Below the pieces are notes generated by a model that was not told where the DNA came from, made no database searches, and worked only from the letters and a program-made list of their open reading frames with translations. From Dokdonella_A sp964582225 (GTDB lineage: Bacteria; Pseudomonadota; Gammaproteobacteria; Xanthomonadales; Rhodanobacteraceae), in the NCBI GenBank assembly GCA_964582225.1, contig CAZORA010000003.1, positions 133,076 to 197,075 on the forward strand: a stretch of DNA of 64,000 bases, given 5' to 3'. The translations under genes were made by a program, and so were the position numbers. Of the stretch, positions 1-8,701 are shown piece by piece. Position 1 is the first letter of the stretch. The number at the start of each line of letters is the position of its first letter.

Positions 1-2
1 CC

Positions 3-89
3 CACGTATTCGCGGTCGAAGCCGCGCTGCGCCGACTCGACGAGGATTCCAACGATGGAACCCTGAGCGCCGCTGCACGCGCGCGCTGA
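3..89 (+). CDS. 3' end of an unidentified reading frame (partial)
   Basis: An open frame enters from the left edge and ends at a TGA at 87-89. The 28 visible residues are rich in Ala, Leu, Arg, Asp and Glu, with a helical pattern (VEAALRRLDED), as expected for a protein C-terminus. The piece is too short to name. Nothing overlaps it, but in GC-rich DNA a 28-codon open frame can arise by chance. Confidence 0.25.
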   Translation, partial: HVFAVEAALRRLDEDSNDGTLSAAARAR

Positions 90-277
90 ACCGCAATGGG
101 CTCGTCCCAGAGCAAATCCGCATGACGAATTTCTGGATCGGGATGTGCCGATCCTCCCGTTTTCACGTAGAGCTGGAAATGCCACAGTGCCCGACATTCC
201 TGCAGATTCAAACCTTGGAGACGGTGGCGCGACCCACCCCATTACGAAAGGTACAGCGCGGTATCTGCCGAAGGCGC

Positions 278-416
278 TCAGGGAGTATCTGAACAAGTCG
301 ACATTTGCTCGTCACTCCCGCGAAGGCGGGAGTCCAGCGCCTTTGATTCCAAGGACTTGAAGTCGCCGGATGCCCGCCTTCGCGGGCATGGCGGGCTCGT
401 TCAGGCATTCCTTGGC
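278..416. repeat. Paired-hairpin dispersed repeat (REP/BIME-like), copy 1
   Basis: Two perfect 7-bp stem-loops, CTCCCGC-GAAG-GCGGGAG and TGCCCGC-CTTC-GCGGGCA, sit about 35 bases apart in opposite sense. Flanking sequence is also conserved (CTGAACAAGTCGACATTTGC on the left). The whole unit recurs in inverted orientation at 56831-56967, and the hairpin core recurs at 7079-7165. This is the architecture of bacterial interspersed mosaic elements built from REP sequences. No transposase lies nearby. Confidence 0.75.
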
Positions 417-515
417 TGCGGTGGGTGCGTAGAACGCCGCCGGCGTGAACCGGCGCTGCCTGCAGGCTGCGATCTCACAACCGGCGTGTTCACGCAAGGC
501 GCGCCGGGCGCACAC

Positions 516-543
516 AAAAAAGGCCCTCGTGCGGGACGAGGGC
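516..543 (-). terminator. Intrinsic terminator
   Basis: On the minus strand GCCCTCGT-CCCGC-ACGAGGGC forms a perfect 8-bp stem with a 5-nt loop and is followed by C and six T residues. It is the only strong terminator downstream of prmC and also closes the hairpin chain just upstream of it. Confidence 0.85.
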
Positions 544-692
544 GAAGCGCTTTGTCGAGAGGAGCCATCCTGGCGGCCATCCCTGGCCCTTCTTCCCTCC
601 GGCGTCGCCCGTCCTGGCGACGCACAGGTTCGGCCCTGTCCGGGGGCCGAGCGCGACGCTCACGCGTGGCGCTTGAGCGTCCATCCCTGGCT
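516..692 (-). ncRNA. Candidate structured RNA with GGA-loop hairpins (CsrA/RsmA sponge-like)
   Basis: Read on the minus strand, this noncoding stretch is a run of hairpins: CC-AGGGAT-GG near 680-690, an 8-bp stem at 655-681, TCGGCCC-CCGGACA-GGGCCGA at 630-650, GCGTCGCC-AGGACG-GGCGACGC at 602-623, GGCC-AGGGAT-GGCC at 575-588, GCC-AGGAT-GGC at 564-574, then an intrinsic terminator. Five loops display GGA, most as AGGA or AGGGA, the binding signature of CsrA/RsmA. Several GGA loops plus a terminator is the design of CsrB/RsmZ-type RNAs. I see no clear promoter, so it could be the 3' UTR of prmC. Stems and loops are seen; the Csr role is inferred. Confidence 0.45.
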
Positions 693-838
693 ACATCGGC
701 GCCCTTCCGTTGGCGACCGCAGATACAGAATGCCGTCGAAGGACGCACTTTTCCGTGGCCCACGCGACGAGGTGGCCTGTGCATAGCGCACGTCAAAATC
801 GTGAATTGGATCACGCTTTCAGGGAATTGCTGCGGGAC

Positions 839-1663
839 TCAGGCGCTGCGACCGCCGCTCACGCGCTCGCGGCCTTCTAGGTCGGGCACGCTCAGCACGT
901 CGAGGTAACCTCCGCGAAACAGGAGCTCACGCACCGCCGGTCCTTGTTGCCAGCCGTGCTCGAGCAGCAGCCAGCCGCCCGGATCGAGGTGCGCGCGCGC
1001 GCCCTCGATGATCGTGCAAATCGCCTCGAGCCCATCGCAGCCGGCAGCGAGAGCGGCGCGCGGCTCAAAGCGCAGATCGCCCTGCTCGAGGTGTGGATCG
1101 CCTTCCGCGATATAGGGCGGGTTGGAGACGATCATGGCGAAGCGCGCCGCAATCAGCGCCTCGCACCAGTTTCCCTGAGCGAAACGCAGGTTGGCGACGC
1201 GCAGGCGCGCGGCGTTGCGGCGCGCGACGGCCAGCGCTTCGCGGCTCACGTCGGTGGCCAGCAGCGAGGCCAGCGGACGTTCCCGAGCCAAAGCCAGCGC
1301 GACCGCGCCGCAGCCGGTGCCCAAGTCGGTCACCGCGAGCGGCCGGTCGGCTGGCAGTCGCTCCAGCGCCAGCTCGACCAGGAGTTCGGTCTCGACCCGT
1401 GGAATCAGCACCGCGGGCGAGACTTCAAGATCGAGCGACCAGAAGCCGCGTGAGCCAGTCAGATAGGCGACCGGCCGGCCCGCCTCGCGCGCAGCGACGA
1501 ACTCTCGAAACATCGCTGTCGCGGTCGGCTCGACCACGTCATCGGCGTGTGCGAACAGCCAGGCGCTCGAGCAGCCGAGGACGTGCTGCAGCAGCGCTGC
1601 CGCGTCGGCGCGGTCGATGCGCCCGCAGCCCTCGGCCAGCAGGCCGCAGACGGTCCCCGTCAT
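839..1663 (-). CDS. prmC: Peptide chain release factor N5-glutamine methyltransferase
   Basis: PrmC (HemK) methylates the Gln of the GGQ motif in release factors RF1 and RF2 using S-adenosylmethionine, in the cytosol. The 274-residue length is normal. The N-terminal helical domain (1-80) precedes a Rossmann methyltransferase fold with the SAM loop DLGTGCGAVALA (113-124) and the family signature NPPY (181-184), which binds the target glutamine. The ATG overlaps the stop of the upstream giant gene in an ATGA arrangement, so the two are probably cotranscribed. It is not next to prfA as it is in many bacteria. Confidence 0.95.
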   Translation of the reverse strand: MTGTVCGLLAEGCGRIDRADAAALLQHVLGCSSAWLFAHADDVVEPTATAMFREFVAAREAGRPVAYLTGSRGFWSLDLEVSPAVLIPRVETELLVELALERLPADRPLAVTDLGTGCGAVALALARERPLASLLATDVSREALAVARRNAARLRVANLRFAQGNWCEALIAARFAMIVSNPPYIAEGDPHLEQGDLRFEPRAALAAGCDGLEAICTIIEGARAHLDPGGWLLLEHGWQQGPAVRELLFRGGYLDVLSVPDLEGRERVSGGRSA

Positions 1664-4600
1664 GCGCGCTCAGAGCCGAGCGGATCCTCCTCGGCCGGAG
1701 GCACCGCCGGGAGTTCTCCGCCCGTGGCCTTTGGCGGTGCCGCGCGCCAGTATCCCCCCTGCATCCAGGCGGCAAAGCCACGTCGGATCCATCCAATCAG
1801 AGCGCTCGCAAGCCACAGCGACCAGGCCAGCATGGTCAGGTGATAGGCCCACAGCGGCAGGCTGAACACCTGCCCCTGCGGCAGCCGATCGACGCTGCGA
1901 TCGGCAAACCAGCGCAACTCATGCGCGGGCGACCAGTCGAGCCCGCGCACATGCATATCCGGCTTGCCGAGGAGCCCGTTCTGGATCGCACCAAACAGGC
2001 AGACCACTGCGATCAGGGTCAGCGCCGCGATTCCGATCTGGGCAAGATTGAAGGCGCGGTAGGAACCGAGCACGCTGCGCGTGCGCCAGTCGAGCGCAAA
2101 TAGCCAGCCCACGACCAGCAGCAGGGACAGCCAGGACCAGGTGGAAAAGCCGACGCCGAGCAGGATCCATTGCCAAAGCCGCAGCGGCGAGTGCGGCAGG
2201 CGCGCGAGCAGCAGCGCCAGCAGCAGCATCACCAGCAGTTCACCCCAGTACAGCACGGCCGGGCCGAGGGTGGGCCCGCCGGTCGCCAGCAGCCAGCGGT
2301 CCTCGGGCAGGACCAGCGTCAGGTCGATGTTCGCCGCCGGCAGGCCGAGCGCCAGAATCGGAGTGAAGCTGCGCCAGCCGAGCGGCTCACTCTCGCGGAA
2401 GCGGATCTCGAAGTTCTGTCTGCCGGGCGTCAGGCCCAGACTGAGGCGGCCATCCTGCGGCCGCACGTTGATCGGCTCGCCGTTGCGGCTCACGCCCAGC
2501 ACTTCCGCGTGTCGCGGCAGCTCGATCGCGTGGTCGCCGCCCCGTGTGGCGCGCAGATCGAGCTCGAGGCTCGAGTCCGCCGCACGCTGCCCCGGCTCCT
2601 TGCGCAGGCGCACCCGATCGATCGCCACGCTGGCGCCGGAAAGCGGCTCGGGTCGGCTGATTTGCAGCGTCAGGGTCTCTCCCGGCAGCGGGTGGAACTC
2701 GAACCATTGCGGCGAACCGCCGTCGCTGACTTCGACGCGCGGCACCCCGCTGAATTCGATGTGCCAGGTCGGACTCGCCCGCACCCGCCAGACTTCGGCG
2801 CGATCCTCCAACGAGGGCGCGCGCAGGCTGAACTCGGTGAGTTTGTCCAGGCTCGCACTCCAGTGCACGAAGCCCTGCCCGACGGAGAAAGCCGCGTGAA
2901 CGCTGCCGTCTTGCACCCTCACCTCGGCGCTGGTCACGTGCTCGCCACCCAGCAGGGGAACCACGCTGCCGAAGCCGCCCTGCTCCGGCGCCCTGCGGCT
3001 CAGCGTGGTCTCGCTGGTCCACTCCTGACCGAAAGTGAGGGAACGCTCCACCAGCACGAAGGGAGCGAACTCCTGGCGGGCCGCCGCCGGCGAATCCCCG
3101 TCCTCGCTGTCGGATCGCGCGCGCATGAGGCTCAGGGTGTCGCCCTGCAGGCGCTGCTCGACCAGACCGCTCGCCTCCCAGCCATCACCGCTGAAGTTCG
3201 CCTTCATCGGTCGCAGCGGAAAGCGCAGCGCGAGCTTGTCACCCACCGCCTCGAAGCCGAGTTCGACGCGATGCACGCCACGGGAAAGCGCGAGCCAACC
3301 GTTGCCTGCATGCTGCACGACCGCCTCCTCCTCCACTCCGTCCACGCGCAAGCTGCGCAGGGCCAGATGTTCGGCGTCGGCCGGTAGGGGCAGCGCGGTG
3401 CGGCTCGCCGCGTGCGCCAAGAGCACCACCTCGATGCGATCTCCGCTGGCGTGGATCTCGGCGCTGGCGAGCAGGGCGCAGTCCGGGGCGCAATCCGGCT
3501 GCCGGGTGAGGCGCGTTCGCAGTTCGTAGAGCAGGCTATCTGGAGGAAACTCCTGTGCCTGCACCGGTGGAGTCATGCCGAGCGGCGCCAGCAGCAGCGC
3601 GGCGCCGAGCAGGTTCAGCCTTCCCGGCAGGCGCGGCAGCGCCCGCAGGCCGCTCAGCCGCCAGACGAGGAACGCGAGCAGCGCCACCAGCACGATGCGC
3701 AGCGGTCGCACCAGCCAGGGCGGGGCGATCACGAGACGCATTTCCTGATCCGGCAGCACCAGCCCGCTCCAGCTCAGGAGATGGCGCGAACCCGCGGTCC
3801 ATCTCGGCTCGCCCGGCCCGGTCTGCAGCAGCGCCGTGCGCTCGTAGCCCAGCGAGACCTGCGGCGCGCCGGAGCGTGAACCGCTCACGCTCAGCGTCTC
3901 CAACACCTGATCGGCCGCGACCGGCGGCGGTGGCGCCGGAGATGCGGGAGACGGCGTGGGACGCGCCATGCCGATCATGGACTCCTCCGCCACCTGCGCC
4001 GACGGTGGAACCCGCTTCGACGGGGGTTCCAGGTACTCGACATAGCCGGATCGCGGGAACACCTCGAGCTGCGGATGGACCGCCTGACGAATCTGGCTCG
4101 CGGCAAAGGGCAGCGCGAGCAGCGCCAACATCACGAGAGCGGCGTTACGCAGCCAACGCACGCTCCTCGCGAGCCGACCCGGCGGCAGCTCGCGCAGCAG
4201 CAGCGCGAGCGCCAACACGACGAGCAGGCTCCAAAGCGGCGCCCCGGACTCGTGATAGCCGAGCAGCAGGTAAGCAAGCGTGGCAAAGCCGGCGGCCACG
4301 CCAAAGCCGCGCCAGGCAAGCAGCACCAGCACCGCGGTCCAGAACACGTCGAGCAGGGTCCAGCGCGACGTCCAGCTGCCCTCGGCGCGATCCACGCCGA
4401 TCGCACCCAGCAAGCGGTAGGCGGGCGGCAGCTGCAGGGTCGCCTCCACACCGTCGAACGCGGTCTGCCAGCCGCTCGCGGGCAGGCGGTCTGCAGCCGG
4501 CACAACGCGCAGGCTGGCGCCGAGGTCCACTGTCGAATCGTGCCATTCGACGCCGCTCAGGGCCTCGGACGCGCCGCGGGTCACCAGCAGCGGCTCGCCT

Positions 4601-5787
4601 TCCTCATCGCCCGAGGCAGCCCGCTCGAGCGCATAGGGGGCCGCAACGTCCAGGCGCCAGCCCTGACGCAGGGTGCCTTCGATGTGATCGCGCATGAAGA
4701 AGCCGCCGCCGTCGAAATCGAGCCAGATCTGCCGCTTCAGGCTCAGCTGATTGCGCTCGTCCGCAGCCACCCCGCGCGAACGCTCCGCGACCGCCAGGCG
4801 ATCCCCCTGGCCCAGAATGAAAGCAGGGAGGTCGCGCCATTCCGGCGGCACGTCGGCCTGACCCGGGTCCACCGGGGCCGAACCTTCAGCCACCGTCACC
4901 CGCAGTTGCGGGTCGGCGGCATAGCTCCAGATTTCCTGCGTCGGCCAGGGCGGCGGCGCGAGCCTCGCGGCGACTTCGAGCAGCGGCGCCAGCGCGCGCG
5001 CCTCGAGCCGCAGGATGGCCTGACCTGGTTGCACCCGCACGCGCAGGATACCCTCGCCGTCCACGCGCGCCGGCCAGTCGCCCCCCAGCGCCATCGGCAC
5101 GAAGCCTTCCGGCAGCGCCGAGCCCAGGCTCTCCTCGCGCATCTGGCCGGAGGCCTGCAGCCGGATCCAGGTGTCGAGTTTTGCCGGCACGTCGTCGCTC
5201 AGGCGCCGGAACACCCGCACGTGCAGGCTGTCCGCCTCGGGTTCGGTGCGTGCGCTGCGGCCGAGTGTGAGCTGATCGCCGACGCGTTCCACCGGCAGCA
5301 CGGCCTTGCCGTCGACCCGCAGCTCGACCAACCCGACCGCTGCGGGCACCCGCAGCGACTGCGGCCGCCGCTCCCAGCGAATGCGCGCACGGACCTCGTA
5401 GCTGCCGACTCCCAGCCGCAGCGCCGGGCCGCCGTGATTCAGCACCGGCACAGCCCGACCGTCGAGGGTGACCGATTCGGGCCAGTGCTGCACGTCGCCG
5501 ACCAGTGGCACCCAGCTCTCGGCTTCGACGCGCCAGCGCTGCACGAGCTCAGCCGCGTCGGCCGCAGCGTCGATCTGCAGCGGGCCGGGCCAGGCGCACA
5601 GATAATCCCCGGGGTTCGCCCCGGCCCGTCCGGCAATCAGCGGACAGGCGCGAAAGGCCTGCTCGTCCAGCACCCACGGACGCCAGCTTTCGAGGGCCGC
5701 GGGAACCTCGGGCGCCGCCCGTGCGGGTGCCACGAGGCCAATCCAAACGAGGATCCAGAGCAGCGTCCACAGCAGATGGCGAGACAT
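1660..5787 (-). CDS. Giant multi-pass envelope protein of unknown function
   Basis: The 1375-residue protein starts with a clear signal peptide (hydrophobic 5-22, then PARAAP). Extracytoplasmic regions rich in beta-type sequence alternate with membrane blocks: several hydrophobic helices around 485-560, one near 715, and a C-terminal group around 1170-1325. A Pro-rich linker (SPASPAPPPP) lies near residue 615. I do not recognise a family. Its 3' end overlaps prmC by four bases, and its 5' end is divergent from oxyR across 136 bp. It may be an envelope-spanning protein of lineage-restricted function. The reading frame itself is beyond doubt. Confidence 0.85.
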   Translation of the reverse strand: MSRHLLWTLLWILVWIGLVAPARAAPEVPAALESWRPWVLDEQAFRACPLIAGRAGANPGDYLCAWPGPLQIDAAADAAELVQRWRVEAESWVPLVGDVQHWPESVTLDGRAVPVLNHGGPALRLGVGSYEVRARIRWERRPQSLRVPAAVGLVELRVDGKAVLPVERVGDQLTLGRSARTEPEADSLHVRVFRRLSDDVPAKLDTWIRLQASGQMREESLGSALPEGFVPMALGGDWPARVDGEGILRVRVQPGQAILRLEARALAPLLEVAARLAPPPWPTQEIWSYAADPQLRVTVAEGSAPVDPGQADVPPEWRDLPAFILGQGDRLAVAERSRGVAADERNQLSLKRQIWLDFDGGGFFMRDHIEGTLRQGWRLDVAAPYALERAASGDEEGEPLLVTRGASEALSGVEWHDSTVDLGASLRVVPAADRLPASGWQTAFDGVEATLQLPPAYRLLGAIGVDRAEGSWTSRWTLLDVFWTAVLVLLAWRGFGVAAGFATLAYLLLGYHESGAPLWSLLVVLALALLLRELPPGRLARSVRWLRNAALVMLALLALPFAASQIRQAVHPQLEVFPRSGYVEYLEPPSKRVPPSAQVAEESMIGMARPTPSPASPAPPPPVAADQVLETLSVSGSRSGAPQVSLGYERTALLQTGPGEPRWTAGSRHLLSWSGLVLPDQEMRLVIAPPWLVRPLRIVLVALLAFLVWRLSGLRALPRLPGRLNLLGAALLLAPLGMTPPVQAQEFPPDSLLYELRTRLTRQPDCAPDCALLASAEIHASGDRIEVVLLAHAASRTALPLPADAEHLALRSLRVDGVEEEAVVQHAGNGWLALSRGVHRVELGFEAVGDKLALRFPLRPMKANFSGDGWEASGLVEQRLQGDTLSLMRARSDSEDGDSPAAARQEFAPFVLVERSLTFGQEWTSETTLSRRAPEQGGFGSVVPLLGGEHVTSAEVRVQDGSVHAAFSVGQGFVHWSASLDKLTEFSLRAPSLEDRAEVWRVRASPTWHIEFSGVPRVEVSDGGSPQWFEFHPLPGETLTLQISRPEPLSGASVAIDRVRLRKEPGQRAADSSLELDLRATRGGDHAIELPRHAEVLGVSRNGEPINVRPQDGRLSLGLTPGRQNFEIRFRESEPLGWRSFTPILALGLPAANIDLTLVLPEDRWLLATGGPTLGPAVLYWGELLVMLLLALLLARLPHSPLRLWQWILLGVGFSTWSWLSLLLVVGWLFALDWRTRSVLGSYRAFNLAQIGIAALTLIAVVCLFGAIQNGLLGKPDMHVRGLDWSPAHELRWFADRSVDRLPQGQVFSLPLWAYHLTMLAWSLWLASALIGWIRRGFAAWMQGGYWRAAPPKATGGELPAVPPAEEDPLGSERA

Positions 5788-5923
5788 GAGCCTTCCCTCA
5801 TTGACGATGGCGAGCGCACCGCGGCGAGTGGACTACCCCATCATCCACCCCGCGCCTGCCGATGATGCCGGGAGATGTGGACGGCCGCTACCATGAGCGC
5901 ATGACCCCCGCCGGCAAGCGCCG

Positions 5924-6835
5924 ATGAACCTGCGCGATCTGCATTACGTCGTGGCGCTGGCCGAGCACCTGCACTTCGGCCGCGCCGCCGAAGCCAGCTT
6001 CGTCAGCCAACCAACCCTGTCGACCCAGATTCGCAAGCTGGAAGACGAGCTCGGCGTGAGTCTGTTCGAGCGCACACCGCGCAAGGTACTGGTGACGGAG
6101 GTCGGCCGGGAGATCGTCGGGCGCGCCCGCGAAGCACTGAATCAGGTCGAGCAGATCCGCAACGTGGCGCGGCGCGAGATCGACCCCGAGGCCGGCACGC
6201 TGCGGCTAGGGGTGTTTCCGACCCTCGCGCCCTATTTGCTGCCCCATGTGGTGCCGGTGATCCGGCGGCGTTTTCCGCGCCTCGAACTGCTGCTGACCGA
6301 GGAAAAGACCGAAGTCTTGCTCGAACTGCTGCGCGACGGGCGCCTCGACGCGGGCATCCTCGCCCTGCCGGTTCACGAGGAACAGTTCGAGCAGGCCTTC
6401 CTGTTCGAAGAACCCTTCCTGCTCGCGGTGCCGGACGGACACCCGCTGGCGAGCCGCCGCTCGCTGCGGCTCGCCGACCTCAAGGACCAGACTCTGCTGC
6501 TGCTCGAGGATGGCCACTGCCTGCGCGACCAGGCGCTCGAGGTCTGCCACCTGGCCGGCGCCAGCGAGCGCAGCGGATTTCGCGCCACCAGCCTCGAAAC
6601 CCTGCGTCAGATGGTCGCCGCCGGAGTTGGCATCACCCTGCTGCCGGTGCTCGCGACCAAGCCCCCGGTGCCGCACTCGCAGACGATCCGTCTGGTCGAA
6701 TTTGGCGCTCACCCACCCAGCCGCCGCCTCGCCATGCTGTGGCGCAAGAGCTCCGCCCTGAGCCCTTTTCTGCGGCAGCTCGCCGCGGTGATCGCGGCGC
6801 TCCCCGAGGGGCTGCTGATCCCCCGGCCGGGCTGA
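5924..6835 (+). CDS. oxyR: Hydrogen peroxide-sensing LysR-type regulator OxyR
   Basis: OxyR activates peroxide-defence genes when H2O2 drives formation of an intramolecular disulfide. The 303-residue protein has the N-terminal winged helix-turn-helix (about 2-60) and a periplasmic-binding-like effector domain. The redox pair is present at exactly Cys199 and Cys208 in the motif GHCLRDQALEVC, as in E. coli. The conserved stretch FRATSLETLRQMVAAGVGITLLP follows. It is divergent from the giant envelope gene, so the 136-bp spacer at 5788-5923 probably holds its autoregulatory operator. I could not place the operator by eye. Confidence 0.95.
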   Translation: MNLRDLHYVVALAEHLHFGRAAEASFVSQPTLSTQIRKLEDELGVSLFERTPRKVLVTEVGREIVGRAREALNQVEQIRNVARREIDPEAGTLRLGVFPTLAPYLLPHVVPVIRRRFPRLELLLTEEKTEVLLELLRDGRLDAGILALPVHEEQFEQAFLFEEPFLLAVPDGHPLASRRSLRLADLKDQTLLLLEDGHCLRDQALEVCHLAGASERSGFRATSLETLRQMVAAGVGITLLPVLATKPPVPHSQTIRLVEFGAHPPSRRLAMLWRKSSALSPFLRQLAAVIAALPEGLLIPRPG

Positions 6836-7078
6836 GCACCGCAGCCCGCACGCGCGAACGCAATACGCGGCGCCTTCCCCACCCGTCGCACCCGCGCGGG
6901 CGAGCGCCCAGCGCCTCTGGCGCCCGTGGCGCGAAGCCACCGGCGGCGCTCCTTCGCGCGCGAAGAGCCTTCCGACCCCTATCGAGGAGATTCGCGGGAG
7001 GAACGGTCAAAAATGGCCCCGCGGCCGGCACCTGCGCGCAGACCGCGCCCAAGCCCGTGGATGGCCAAAAAAGAAGGC

Positions 7079-7165
7079 TCGTCATGCCCGCGAAGGCGGG
7101 CATCCAGCGACTTTCGGAGCTGGGCTCAAAGGCGCTGGGCTCCCGCCTTCGCGGGAGCGACGAGG
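7079..7165. repeat. Paired-hairpin dispersed repeat (REP/BIME-like)
   Basis: A hairpin ATGCCCGC-GAAG-GCGGGCAT is followed about 40 bases on by the inverted type CTCCCGC-CTTC-GCGGGAG. This is the same two-stem arrangement as at 278-416 and 56831-56967, but with diverged spacer sequence. A lone single-hairpin copy follows at about 7321-7350 inside the second direct repeat. Confidence 0.7.
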
Positions 7166-7241
7166 AGATTCGCGGGAAGGGCGAGGAGATTCGCTGGAGG
7201 AGCGAGGAGATTCGCTGGAGGAGCGAGGGGAGTCGCGGGAG
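7165..7241 (+). repeat. 21-bp tandem minirepeat
   Basis: Units of the form GCGAGGAGATTCGCTGGAGGA occur about three and a half times in tandem, with the first and last units showing CGCGGGAAGG or CGCGGGAGGG variants. A solitary related unit lies at 6982-7002, just before the first long direct repeat. The array bridges the two long copies, so slipped-strand duplication of the whole region is likely. Confidence 0.75.
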
Positions 7242-7489
7242 GGACGGTCAAAAATGGCCCCGCGGCCGGCACCTGCGCGCAGACCGCGCCCAAGCCCGTG
7301 GATGCCCAAGCAAGAAGGCTCGTCATGCCCGCGAAGGTGGGCATCCAGCGACTTTCGCGGGTGCGCAGCCACGCGCGGCGCGATCCCAGCCACGACCCCA
7401 CGCTGCGCACTCGAGCAAACACCAGCGCAAAAAGCCCACGGGAGCCCCACACGACAGTCGATGAAAAGGTTTTCCGTGCGCGCGTCTTC

Positions 7490-7558
7490 CGACAATAACT
7501 ACGTATTATCAATATAGTACAAAACACTCTTAATCCAAATAATCACGAACAGGCGCCT
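7490..7558. other. AT-rich island in an otherwise GC-rich region
   Basis: The stretch around 7495-7550 (for example TAACTACGTATTATCAATAT) is strikingly A/T-rich compared with everything around it. It lies between the 3' ends of two convergent genes. No terminator stem or coding frame is visible in it. It could be a transcription unit boundary, a protein-binding site or a relic of foreign DNA. Confidence 0.4.
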
Positions 7559-8563
7559 TCAACCATGCGCGACCTGGCGCGCCGAAGTCCGCGCTCGATA
7601 GCCGCCGGCAAAGCCTCGCGCGGGATCGCCTCCATAGCAGTCCACCAGGCCTTGATCGCGCGCCCAGCCGTCCCAGGCGGCGAGAATCTGCACGTCGGCG
7701 ACCCGCAGCACGACCTTGATCCGACCGCTGCGATCCTCCAGTTCACCGACATAGGGCAGACCCCAGCGTGCGGCCGCTTCGTTCAGCTCTGGAAGACTCG
7801 AGGTGCGCATGTCCGCCACTTCGACGCCGACGCCGAGCCGGAGTCGGGGCGCCCGCTCCAGGGCGCGGCGCGCGCGCTCGAGGTCCGACCGCACCGTCGC
7901 GTCAGAAACTCCGCGCCAGACCGCATCCTGCCGCGCCCGAAAGCGCAGCAGCGCGTCCGGCTCGACCCCGGGGCACTCCCCCCGATAGGCCGCACCGAGG
8001 CAGTGATCGCCCGCGGCCACCATCAGCACCCGGTCCGGCAGCGCGTAGTCGGCCAGCGCACCGCGCACCCACCAGCGCTCCCCGTCGAAGCCGAGATCGC
8101 CCACCGCTGCGGCGATCTCGGCCGCACCGTCGCCCCGCCACTCCCAGGCGTCCGGCGCATCCTGCAGCGGGCGCAGCGCGGCGAGCCTGCCCAGCAGGCC
8201 GATGATCTGACCGAGCGAGGCGCCGTGCATGTAGCGCGCCGGCGCCACGCCGAAGCCGGGATCGCCCGGATGGTGGTGATCGACGACGAAGGCGGCCGAC
8301 GAGCCGGCCCAGTCGCACTCGACGCGCACGATCGCGGTGTCCGCGAGCGCCGCGGGAGGATCGCCGCGGTAGGCATTGCCGGGATAGCAGCGCTTGCCCG
8401 CCGCGCCGAGCCAATTCGTGTGCTCGCCGACGCGTTCGAGCAGGCGCGCGATGAACTGCATTTCGGGATCGCGCGCACCCAGCACCCAAAGCCGCGGCGA
8501 GCGCCGCAAGCGCTCGATCGCTTCAGCTTCGGGCGGCGGGAGGGGTGGAGAGCCGTTGCGCAT
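7559..8563 (-). CDS. Uncharacterised protein with a DHH-phosphoesterase-like motif
   Basis: The 334-residue soluble protein has no signal peptide. It contains VVDHHHPGDPGFG (about residues 93-105), reminiscent of the DHH metal-binding motif of phosphoesterases, and a second acidic/His motif AAGDHCLGAAYRG (about 183-195). The C-terminus ends in a Gly-rich GGDPARGFAGGYR stretch resembling the substrate loop of DHHA1 domains. A metal-dependent phosphoesterase is a guess from these motifs only. It is divergent from an acetyltransferase gene across about 138 bp. Confidence 0.7.
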   Translation of the reverse strand: MRNGSPPLPPPEAEAIERLRRSPRLWVLGARDPEMQFIARLLERVGEHTNWLGAAGKRCYPGNAYRGDPPAALADTAIVRVECDWAGSSAAFVVDHHHPGDPGFGVAPARYMHGASLGQIIGLLGRLAALRPLQDAPDAWEWRGDGAAEIAAAVGDLGFDGERWWVRGALADYALPDRVLMVAAGDHCLGAAYRGECPGVEPDALLRFRARQDAVWRGVSDATVRSDLERARRALERAPRLRLGVGVEVADMRTSSLPELNEAAARWGLPYVGELEDRSGRIKVVLRVADVQILAAWDGWARDQGLVDCYGGDPARGFAGGYRARTSARQVAHG

Positions 8564-8701
8564 GCCTCCAGCCTAGTCCGGAACGCGCGCAAGGGCACGC
8601 CGGCGCCGAGCTTGCTTGCGGCCTTGCCCGGCGCGAAGCAGACTGACGGCGACGGGCCGCCGCTCCGCAAGAGTCGCGGCCTGCAGTCGAAGCCCTGCGC
8701 G

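Larger units (their letters stand above)
6985..7360. repeat. Two direct copies of a ~125-bp unit, 241 bp apart
   Basis: The block starting ACGGTCAAAAATGGCCCCGC at 7003 recurs at 7244 and runs through the Pro/Arg-rich-looking segment into a REP-type hairpin (ATGCCCGCGAAGGCGGGCAT near 7083; the second copy near 7324 has one change). The copies differ at only a few positions. The block fills most of the 720-bp spacer between the convergent genes oxyR and the 7559-8563 gene. I see no coding sequence in that spacer. Confidence 0.8.

Noticed and set aside
145..515. Short overlapping frames in the left intergenic region
   Set aside because: They run through the hairpin repeat and are Arg/Pro/Ala-rich on both strands, with no ribosome-binding sites.
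4075..5865. Plus-strand 596-codon frame opposite the giant envelope gene
   Set aside because: It is Arg/His/Gln/Pro-rich shadow sequence. The minus-strand frame has a signal peptide and membrane helices.
7165..7241. Possible CRISPR-like array
   Set aside because: The 21-bp units are directly adjacent without unique spacers, and no cas genes are near. It is a tandem repeat.
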